From: Maylandia zebra
Taxonomy: Eukaryota; Chordata; Actinopteri; Cichliformes; Cichlidae
Length of the DNA: 64,000 nucleotides
Assembly: GCF_041146795.1 (NCBI RefSeq)
Contig: NC_135183.1
Span: forward strand, 17,178,840-17,242,839
Direction: 5' to 3'
Shown here: positions 25,971 to 37,400 of the stretch, piece by piece
How the letters are laid out: every line of letters begins with the position of its first letter
Position numbering within the stretch: position 1 is the stretch's first letter
Position numbers and translations under genes: made by a program
Notes under the pieces: model-generated
Database searches by the model: none
Seen by the model: the letters and a program-made list of their open reading frames with translations, nothing else
Told to the model about the DNA's origin: nothing

Positions 25971-26763
25971 TAGCTGATAAACTTGAGAACGGTCAGTAAA
26001 ATGCATTCAGCTTTGTTGCTATGATTCTTTGGCTGAATGGGTTTAGGCATCTTGGCAGAAACTCTCCAAAAGAATATCATGGCTTTTAAATATAGCTTTG
26101 CAGGTCTCACTATAACATTGGTTGGTTTTCAACATACCAACAAGTATTTATAGAAAGTTTCACAACTGTGATAGAACAAGTTATTTGCGAGTTTAAATAA
26201 GTGTTATTCTTTTGATCTATGCTGGTGAAAATAGGCTGTGAGTTATTACAGGTGGAATTTAACCTTTTTTTGTTCTGTTGGTGCTTCCTGTTTGCAACAG
26301 GAAGAAAAGCTCCCACCTGATCCTGTCAAAATCAACTGATGTATTTATAGAGTAATATAATATTTAATGAAGGCATGTGATACTTTTATCTTTTCAGAGT
26401 CACAGGCAATCCAAGTACAAAAGGAGGGGTCTAAATTTGGTACTTAGTTTTTATTCTTACATTTTTGAGCCATCATAGCTTCAAGAGCAGACATCCATCT
26501 GAAGATTTCAGGGCTTAAAACAGATTTAAGCTTACAACTTTAAAATCGCAACAAAATTTATTTTACACTACAAGTGTAAAGACACAATTTGGCCTTTGGT
26601 TAACACAATTTTTCCCCTTATAATTACTTCTAAGTGTCAGTATCCTAGAATATATGGCAGTTTAAATAATCTGCATCAATTTAATTAATTTGATACAGAG
26701 GAGAAATAAACACTGGTATAATTTAAAGATTAAAATTTTGCATTTCAGTGTAAATTTTGGTTT

Positions 26764-27060
26764 TCAATTACTCAAACCCAGAGCTTTTGTGTCTCTATTG
26801 GAGCAGAAGGATTGGTGTCCCAATGTGTCGGCAAAAAGTATGTAAAAGACAGAGCAGTCCAGATCCACAAATGATGCTCTGATCCAGACGACACACAGGG
26901 ATGATAGTGTACTGTGAATTGTTTCTGACAGTGGAACTGTTTGGGCAAAGGAGCGCACAGTAACATGCCCTGGCAGACTGTCTCTACATACAAGTTTCTG
27001 GAATCTCAGCTTCTCGGGATCATCAGAAAATAACTTATCCTCTCTCAGCATACACCCCAT
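26764..27060 (-). other. Unassigned ORF downstream of the NLR LRR exons
   Basis: A 98-codon - strand frame follows a plausible acceptor (CTCTCTACAG ending at 27078). Its C-terminal part (SVFYILFADTLGHQ) is faintly like the end of a B30.2/SPRY domain, which often closes fish NLRC3-like proteins. However, joining the acceptor to the last LRR exon in the observed phase gives a stop after three codons. It may be a decayed terminal exon or chance. Confidence 0.2.
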
Positions 27061-27962
27061 CTTACCATCACTTCCATCTGTAGAGAGAAGAAATAAATAA
27101 TACCCAAGTCAGTGATTTAGCACATCCAGTATAAAAAGCGAGGCACTGGAACAGCTGTGTAACACAGTTGTCTTCCTCTCGTGCCCTATGTTAACATGTT
27201 GGAGTGAACCTGCTAATCCCGAAGCTCATACACTTCAGAGTCTCACTACAGAGACCTTTAGCATGAAGTCTGTTTCCACTGTAGATTTCACTCAATTCCA
27301 CAGTGAAAATGAAATGCTGAATCCTGAAAGCTTCATTATTGCACAAGCACTTTGTCAGGTATTCACCCTTTGTTCTTTTTTTTACGTTCCATTTTTTCCA
27401 TTTTTCACCACGCCAGGTGTTTAATCATAAACTTCTGTTTTGGCTGTAGGTCCTGGCCTGTATGGGACACCTTGTGGGTCTGGATCTGGACCGCGGTCCG
27501 CCTGTTAGTGACCTCTGTTTTATAAGGATGCTATATGTTTGTATCTTCTCTGTCCTGTTAGACCCATGTGGCAAAAATCAGCCTGGTTTAACGTTTTTTC
27601 TATTTGACTTAGGGCAGTTATGATATGGCATGTTTGGGTGAAGGAGAATCAGCCTCTGATACACCACATACCTATGAAACATCTCAGTAAAAGTAAGTCA
27701 AATTAAAACAAATTAAGATTATGCTGTCATTTCTGTATGACACTGAAGTACAAAATGCTTCTAGTGGGTAGTGTCATGGTTGAAAGGGAACCTGAGCAGC
27801 ACTTTATAGGCTAAATCATCATTTAATAGCTGCTCACTTCTGGCTTTCTCAGTGGTTGCGGTGTTTGAAGCACCCAGCTTACATAGACTGGGTTCTTCAA
27901 AGAAAGCAACCCTGAATTGAAACGGTACTGCTGAAAGCAATTGGACCGAAACCTCTACCTAC

Positions 27963-28136
27963 TTCAGATCCTCCAGTCTGGAGTGTGGACACTTCACAAG
28001 ATCAGACAGCTCTTTCATGGCTGAATCCTGCAGGTTGTTTTCCCTTAAGTCCAGATGTTTCAGATGGGACGGGTTGGACTTCAGAGCAGAGACCAAAGCA
28101 GCACAGCTGATTTCCGACAAACTGCAGTTACTCAAG
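27963..28136 (-). CDS. NLR LRR exon 3 (174 nt)
   Basis: Another 174-nt unit, phase 2 to 2, acceptor ATGCAG and donor GTAGGT. It reads [40 protein letters not shown] and [13 protein letters not shown]. No later LRR exon was found before 23 kb, so the terminal exon remains unknown. Confidence 0.88.
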
Positions 28137-28396
28137 CTGCATAAAGAATAAAAGAAGAAACTGTTGTCTTTCTGTCAGTGATCTGAAGAATCAATATCAA
28201 TGTTTAAACAGTTTTGTGAAGTCAAACACTATTAAATATTAGTAAAGCATTAGCAAGTGCCTAATTCAGTTTTAAAGCATTACTTCTCCTTAATATGTCA
28301 TTTATAAATACAGATATAAATGTTTACTTTTGATTAATAAGCTTATATATAATGTGTTGGCGTTATCATTTAGAAAGTCTCAATAACTGATTAACA

Positions 28397-28436
<40 letters not shown>

Positions 28437-31400
28437 ACACCATTAGAGTGCTCTAATGTGATGATATGGTAATATAGGGTCGTTAAGATACGATGGAGCC
28501 TGCTCATTCTTGCCCTTGTATGTGATGAGAACAATTTTAAATTTAGATTTAACAGGGAGTAAATGAAGAGAAGCCAATATAGGAATAATGTGCTTTCTCT
28601 TTAGAAAAGAATTTAAAAATGAAAATTAAAGTACCTTAAGACTCAAACAAGTCTAAGCTATGTCCACAACAGGAAAATGACATAGACAAAGCACAAAGAG
28701 ATACAGAACATAGAAATATTTATTCTCAGCTGCAAACATTTGTGTGTGTGTGCATGCATCTAAATACTTTGTTAATCACTTATGATACCATGAACATGTT
28801 ATATATAAGTTCATTAATCAAGAATAACATTTATGTTTTATGTGTTTATAAAATACATCCTAAGGAGAACTAATGCTTTATAAATGATGAGTTAAGCACT
28901 GAGATGTCTGCTGTTCCTGTCAGTGGCCTCATTTAATAATATTTGCTTGGAAATGTTGGAAATGTTTTAACCTGCTGAAGAAGTTTGTTACCATGCAAAA
29001 TTACTGTTGGATCATTGAAACCTGTGTATTGGCCTGTTTTGTTCTTGCCACATTTGTATATTGGGAAATGTTTGATTTCATTCAATTCAATTTAATTCAT
29101 TTTTTCCTTTGAAGAGTGGTCATTCCCTTAGTGATTGTATGGAGGCATGTGACACACGACACAGGAGCTCTGGTTTTACATTCCAACTTTTTTCACCTCC
29201 AAACATGAACTGAGCATATTGCGCCCAAACACAGCAGAATCCTTCCTCTCAGCTTGGGTGTAAGTGGAGTCCTCTAGTGGGTCACCACAATTGCATTTTA
29301 TTTTCTTTACATTCCTTTTATTTTTCATTTAATGGCATATGGTGTTTTGGAAAATAGTAAACAATGACCAAAGGGAATAAAAATAATAATTGTAATCATT
29401 GTTGTTATTATTAGTAACAGTAGTGATGGCTCGTTCATCATGTTTAAATTGAAAAAGCAGTAAGGCTGTCATTTGTTCATATGCAAGGTCAGGGGGACTA
29501 TTTTCCTAAAGAACAAACCAATTAAACTATGAAAATATTGATAAATTAAAGATTTGTGCATGAAACATTCGTATCCATGTTTGTTCACTGTGTGGCAGGG
29601 AGATTTAGGCCCCAATAAGCATGACTCCAGAGACAACAAGCAAACTCAAAAGACAGGTCAATTGCTGGAACTCATAGAAAACCAAAACCAAAACTAGAGA
29701 CTAAAGGGACCCAACAGAAAACAGGAATACACAGCATGTGGGAGAATGAAAGAAGGATCTGAGGAAAACTGGGTGTTTAAATAAACACAAGACATAGTTA
29801 GCGAGAAAGGACACAGCTGGGGAAAATAAGACACAGGTGAACAGAATCTAAATGATGAGACAAGGGGAAGCAAAACTGAACACAAAGCACATGAGATGAG
29901 GGACTCACAAAATAAGACAAGAAATAAGAAAACACAGGAACAGAAAGAGAAAGACAGAAAGGGAAAACAAATATGAAGACAAAACTGACTTCACACCGAA
30001 GATGCTAAGGACAAAACACAAAGATAAAACTAGGAGAGATTACACACGAAAGGAAACTATTATAATCAAACAAGGAAATAAGAGCTAGAAACATGGAAAA
30101 CAGAATTCAGAATGAGAGGAAAATAATACTATACCCAAAAGACTAAACAATATACTCCTAGAATAGAAACAACTTCATATTAATCATAAATTCTAAGAGA
30201 ATGCTAACAGGCAACTGACCTCTGCGTCTCCACTTTACAGTGTGGACTCTCCAAAAAAACACAAATGTGTTTCACTCCTAAATCCTGCACATCATTTTTG
30301 CTCAGGTCCAGATTTCTCAGATGGGATGGGTTGGACTTTAGAGCAGAGACCAGAGCAGCACATGCAGTCTCTGTCAACCTGCAGCACTTCAGTCTGAATA
30401 AAGAATAACAAAATTTCCTTAATCACAATATTTTGCAATAATTTGAGACAAATCACTTTTAGCACTAGGTAAAAGAGCCAGCAATAATAACTGAGTTACT
30501 GGGGGATGTGAAAGCTTTTAAAGTCGTATCTGGCATCAATCAGTGCCTCTTGTCACCAAAAAGCACTGATTGGGTGCCTCTCACTGCAGTGGAATAAATA
30601 CACGTGTTCATAGCAGAAACCAGATATGCTCCAGGAGGAGGAGTTGGGACTCCCAGTGGTTGAGATCTGGCTAGTGGCTGCGCATTATGTGTGGCAATAC
30701 CTGCAGCAGCTATATGATTGTTTTGAAAGTCTGAGGACCAGCAGTGTCAATATCTATAATCCTTTTTTCTAAGATCTACACAGTTAATGTGCACAGAGGC
30801 CCACTCTCTCCAAAATACAAAATCTGTGGGTCTCTCTCTCTCTGTTATTAAAAATAATTCTATAACCAGTACATGCAGTAGCAGCAGGATATAATTCACT
30901 ACAAAAATAAAATAGACGGAATAAAAGTTTTCTCAGTAATGGTCAATGTAAGTAGCTCATTCAACACAGTTCTACTATAAAACTACAGAAGAATAGTAGC
31001 AGCAAAAGTTTTACCAATATATATCTAATAAAATTGTTACTTGTGTTTAGTTCCTCTACAACGAAGGATTCAAGTACAGCAAAATATAAAGATTTGGCAA
31101 AGGTAAGAACAGTTTTAACTGACCAAAACAGGTCAGTGATGCTTTAGAAATGCATTAAACAAGTTAGCGTCTACCTAAACACGACTGCACACTGTGACAA
31201 CGTGTTCTCCTTCTTTGGACTATTGCTTAACCTTGAAGGGCACTGAAACACTACACATATATAGGCTAATTTACACCATTGAGCCCTGCATTCAAAAGGT
31301 GACATAAATGTGACACTGTCTGTGAAGCTGGATTTAAGAGTGCTTAAATTTAAAGTGCTCGAAACATATTTAGCGCCATCTTCAGTCAGTACAGAATGTT

Positions 31401-34400
31401 ACATCACTGGGTTGGTTAGTTGGTTGAGGCTAACAGACTTAGACTAATTTATGTTATAATGGGATTATTTAATAGTTCCAGCAACTTTAATATCCTAGAA
31501 AGAAAAGTTTAACTGAACAGACCTCAAAGTCTCCAGTCTACAGTGTGGACTCTCCAGACCAGCAAGCAATGGTTTCATTGCTGAATGCTGCAAAGAGTTG
31601 TTTCCACTCAAAATATGCAGGGGGGTGAAGCTCAGGTCCAGCTCTGTCAGATGGGAGGGGTTGGACATCAGAGCTGAGCCCAAAATTTCAAAGTGAGTCT
31701 CTGAGAGCCAAGCTTTACAAAGTCTGTGATGTAGAGGAGAAAACATGTTATTATAAAGAAGACACTTTAGATTACTCCCTAAATTTAATAAGAAGCAGTT
31801 TCTGTTTGGCATTTTGCTTTATGACACCAGTGGTTCAGCTAACCTGATCTGGCTGACATTAAACAATAGTTCGCCAGATGTTTCTTGGGCAGCCTCTCTT
31901 TCGCTTGCTTTGGGGGTTCCAGCCTGCTTTATGATGTTGGTTGGAGGTTTGCGTAGAGTGTGCCCTACCCAGCCTAGGAGAGAGATTTCCCATTCATTCC
32001 TAATCTGCATATGAATGGGATAAGCACTCACCCACTGCTTCAGCTTCAAATCCACAATTGAAACATTTAGAATCTGTTGTCGCGTGGTATAGGAATAAAA
32101 CTAATAACTCAACAGTATCAGACCTGAACTTCATTAAATATAAACATAATGAAATATTTCAATGTGGATGACATATGACTGTGCTTACTTCCTTAAATAA
32201 TGCTTCCCAGCATTATTTTTAACTTCTGAAAAATTTGTTCAGCACAAACACAATTAATAATTCAGTAGGGCTGAATATTTTTCAACATAATGTAATCAGA
32301 AAGATGTTGTTAGATCATGAACTAGTGATCTCACATGATCAGTAGTTCATGGTGTCTCATGTTGGTTCTTACAAGTTTTATAAAAATATTGCTCTTGAGC
32401 TGATTTTACTGAATAACTTTACTGATTTCATTTATATTACTGAAACCAAATAACTGCGACACTCAGTAACGGCTTCAAAAATTTTAAGCTACTGACAAAA
32501 TGAAATAATTAGAATAATCTTTCATTATAAATAAATATTTTCACAGTTTTTGAATCAGCTCCAGATGTGTGAGAAGATCAAACTGAAATGTAATGTATGG
32601 GAAGTAAGAAGAAAAGTGTAAAAGTATAAGAATAACATTGGGAATATTGTAGTGAGAATATCTGATAAACTATACAACTAATGTAAACTGATTTACAATC
32701 ACATCTGGACTCACAGAGCCTTTCTGCTGTTTCTCACAGCTGGAATCAGTCTTAAATGTCCCTCCTTTGTTGTGTTGTACTTCTCCAGGTCCAACTCATC
32801 CAGAACCTCATCTGACATCTGCAGAATGTAGGCCAGAGCTGAGCAGTGAATCTCAGAGAGGTTCTCTGATCTGTTCTCAGACTTCAGGAACTTTTGGATT
32901 TCTTGATATACTAAGACGTCGTTCATCTCTATCAGACAGTGGAAGATGTTGATGCTTCTGTCAGGAGAAACATTAAGTATGTTCATCTTCTTCAAGTTAA
33001 TGATGATTAGCTCAATGTGTTCTGGAATATTGTCTGTCTGACCCATTAGGCCTTTTAAAAGTTGTTGGTTGGACTCCAAACACAGGCCATGAAGGAAGCG
33101 AACAAACAGGTCCAGGTGGCCAGTTTCACTTTTAAGAGATTTCTCCATGATTCTATTCAAAAATACATCCAAAGATGAGATGTCTTTTTCCTGGAAGTCC
33201 TGCAGCACCTCTGTCTTTTTGTTGTTGTAACAGTGGAACATGTAGACAGCAGCCAGAAACTCCTGGATGCTGAGATGAACAAAGCAAAAGACTGGTTTCT
33301 GGAAGATCACACACTCTCTTTTGAAGATCTCTGTACAAACTCCTGAGTACACTGAGGCCTCTGTAACACTCAGACCACACTGCTCCAGGTCTTCTTGGTA
33401 GTACAGGATGTTTCCTTTCTCCATTTGTTCAAAGGCCAGCCTCCCGAGCTTCAGGAGAACTTCCCTGTCAGCCTCCATCAGCTCCTGTGGACTTGTCTCA
33501 CGTCCCTCGAGGTACTTGTTCTTCTTCCTCTTTGTCTGGACCAGCAGGAAATGTGAGTACATGTCAGTCAGGGTCTTGGGCAGCTCTCCCCTCTGCTCTG
33601 TAGTCAACATGTGCTCCAGAACTGCAGCAGTGATCCAGCAGAAGACTGGGATTGTACACATAATGTGGAGGCTCCTGGATGTCTTCATGTGGGAGATGAT
33701 TCTGCTGGACAGCTCTTCATCATTGAATCTCCTTCTGAAGTACTCCTCCTTCTGGGTGTCAGTGAAGCCTCGCACTTCTGTCATCCTGTCAATATAATCA
33801 GGAGGGATCTGATTGGCTGCTGCAGGTCGAGAAGTTATCCATATGAGAGCAGAGGGAAGCAGATTCCCCTCGATGAGATTTGTCAGCAGGAAACTGACTG
33901 ATGACTGCTGTGTGACATTAGACACAAGCTTTCTGTTGATGAAATCCAATGAAAGTCTGGTTTCATCCAGGCCGTCAAATATGAACAAAAGTTTACAGAC
34001 AGCGAGCTTCTCTGCTGTGACCTTCTGTAATGCTGGATGAAAAATATGGAGCAGCTCTAGAAGACTGTACTGCTCATCTCTGATCAGGTTCAGCTCCCTG
34101 AATGAAAGCAGAATCACCACACTGATGTCTTGGTTCTCCAAACCCTCTGACCAGTCCAGAGTGAACTTCTGCACTAAGAAGGTTTTTCCAATGCCAGCTA
34201 CGCCATTTGTCAGAACCACTCTAATTGGTCTCTGTTGGTCACATACGGCTTCAAAAATGTCTTGGCATCTGATTGGAGTGTCATCAAGAGTCTTCTTTTT
34301 GGAAGCTATCTCCAGCTGCCTCTCCTCATGTTGGTTATGAATCTCTTCACACTGTCCCTTTGTGATGTAGAGCTCAGTGTAGATGTTGTTGAGAAGAATT

Positions 34401-37400
34401 CCATTTCGTTTTTCATCAGTTCCTTCACTCACATGTTCATATCTCCTCTTCAAACTGATCTTATGTTCATCTAAAACCTCCTGCAAACCTGCAATTGCTG
34501 GAAAAAAGAAAAAAAAAACTGTGAAACTAAAGAACATAAAAATATCTCTAATACTTAAACAAATCAACAAGAAATCCAGCTTTCAGAAATTAGTCCAACA
34601 GCACACAGAGGTTCAGACTTACTTTGTTCACAGCTACTCTGACTGGTAGTCTGGAGTCGAGCTCTGATACTGGATTTTTCTCCACAATGGGGACAGGGGG
34701 AGTCTCCCGATGAAGCAGCCTGGTCCCAGTATGAGGTGAAGCACTGTCTGCAGAACCAGTGTCCACAGCTGGTAGAGACTGGATCCTTCAGGACATCCTG
34801 ACACAAAACACAGCAGCACAGCTGCTCCTCCACACAAGCATGACTTCCCTTCTCTCTGTGAATGACAATGAAAATTTATTTTGACCAATACAAACCACTG
34901 GCATAAAAGAAATACTAAGGTTTAAAACCAGCACTGGCTTCTAGAAAAAAAAAAAACTTTGGCATGTTTATAGTTCTGAGCACCTAGTAGTCTCTCCTTC
35001 AGCATCTTTTATTTCTGGTCTATTTTGACTCCAAACAAAATTACTTTATTGTATTTTATTTTCTTGAAATCATTTTTGTACCAAAAAAATAAATTCCAGA
35101 ATCTGAGAAGGCTTAACATCTTAAAGATTTTAAACTGTAACCAGTAACACCACTGTTTCATGGGATTATTAATTGAAAATTTCTGTCAGGGTTATTGATG
35201 TGGCAGGCAGGATGTGGACCCAAGTGTAGGACTCAAGGCACACATGGGGATAAACTCAAAGAGGCTGCTTTATTTGCTGTAAACATCCAAGCGACAAAAA
35301 TACAAAACTTAACCTAAATGGGAAACAAAAACTAGGGAGCTTGAAAAACACTAAACAGAGAAATTTGGAGCCAGGAGTTAACTAGAATGATTAACACAGG
35401 AGTAAAACAGAGAAACATACAACAACGAACAGAGCAAAACACAAGGCCTAAATAAAACAAGGTCAAAATGAGGGAATGGGAAACAGGAGGGAAATACAGC
35501 TGGGCTAATCTTACATAACAAGTTACGGAGGAAGAAAAACTGAATACACTGAACACAGGACAAGGAACTATCAAAATAAAAAGAGAAACACACAGACCAA
35601 AACTCAGACTTAAGACCGAAGCTTAACAAAGTGACTGGGGAGACAGGGAATACAGAGACAAGAGTGACTAGATGAAACACTGGACAAAGGAAAGGCACAG
35701 AGTAGACACAGGAACAGAGACTATGCACAGGTGAGATAAACACTAAGGGACGGAAAACCAAAATCATGAATAACAATAATCAAAGAATACTAAACCAAAA
35801 ATACAAACACTGGGTCACCAGACCCAGGATTGGGACAGTTACACCTGACAATTTCTGAATTTATCGAATCGACCATCATCTGTCCACTAATAGTTGCCCT
35901 TCATGAAAACATTGGAATTTCTTTTTGAGTGTTTGAAGCTAAAATTAAGCGTTACAATGACCATCACCGGTGCAGCTGACAGTTATCAAGTGGTGGGTAT
36001 ATCACTATTCACTAACTTTTTTTTTTTCTTTTAAAGCGTGTGTATGGGAGAAATTTTAATATTGTATGCCTGGAGTAGATTTTAGTAGTTTTTGCTGTAT
36101 GACTGTGAGCATTGAGCCTAGTCCTATTATTCTTTCGTGATTTTTTATTTTCTTGTTTTGTTTTTATTTTTGTGTTTTTTTTCACGCTACTTTTGTTTTA
36201 CAGCACCTTGGACGTATTTTCAAACTTTTGCCGCCTTTTGGTGAGTTTGTTTAAACACATAATTATATTTCATAATTATATTTCCTCAAGGTTAAACTCT
36301 TCTGGATGTCATTGTCTCAAATTTAATCATAACTCCTCTGACCACCACACCACAAGTGAGACATTTCTTCTTTTGCATGTTACCGGTTTTGGGCACTGAC
36401 CTGTAACTCTGTCAGGGTTGGTTTTATGGGGCTGAATCCTGTTATTCTGGCACCGGGAACACACTGTGGCACAGTGTTTAGGACTGTTGCCTCACAGCAA
36501 GAACTGTGTTCAATTCCACCATCAGGCTGGGATGTATGGAGTTTGCATGCTCTCCCAAAGACATACAGTTCGTCTTGTTTTCATGATAGAGCTTTAACCT
36601 AAATGTGTAGAGACCTGCTGCCGTCTGGTCAGCGCCTCAGGTCAATCAGGTACCACACCTCCAGACTCACAGTTTCTTCCCCTGAGACAATGTTAAGACT
36701 GAGTGTCGACGAGAGAGGTGAGGCCCTACTTTCACACTCTGTGGGCAGTATCTGAGGAAGTCCTTAAACCACATACAGATGTGGATTAATATGTGGGAGG
36801 CCAAGGTTAATTAGTTCTGCTATCAGTCTTTTAGTGATGATTGTTGAATGCCGAGCTGAAGTGTATAAAAAGAAACTTGGTATAACTGTGCTTGAAGCCA
36901 ATATAGGAGAAATATGTTCTCTCTTTCTAGTCCGTGCCAATACTTTCACTACAGCCTTTTGGATTAACCGAAGACTTTTCCGGGAGTTTTTAGGACAGCC
37001 CAGTAATAATGAGTTACAATAGTCCAGCCTACATGTAATAAATGCATAAACTAGTTTTTCATCATCACTCTGAGACAGGACGTTTCTAATTTTAGAGATA
37101 CTGTGCAAATCGAGGAAAGCAGTCCTACAAATTTGCAAACTGAAAGACATATTTTGAACAAAAATGACTTTGTTCAGATTTTCCAGTGTTAGGGAAGCCC
37201 AGGCAATGACATTAAAAGACGATATCTTTACCTATTTCTAAATCTTTTAGGGCCAAGTACAGTAACCCTAGTTTAATCTGAATTTAGAAACATTAAATTA
37301 GAGGTGATCCAAATTTTTATGTCTGTGTCTGGATCGATGTATTGGCATGGAGAACAACTCAGTATTAGTATCTTGCCCAAGGATATTTGCCATCCAGACT

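Noticed and set aside
33408-34474. Several 70-130 codon + strand ORFs
   Set aside because: All are antisense shadows of the NLR NACHT exon.
35332-35776. 80- and 132-codon - strand ORFs
   Set aside because: They lie in the adenine-rich 665-bp element and show only low-complexity Phe/Ser/Val composition.
36466-36565. Possible functional tRNA gene
   Set aside because: A B-box-like sequence is present, but there is no cloverleaf with acceptor pairing; flanking phrases mark it as a degraded SINE.
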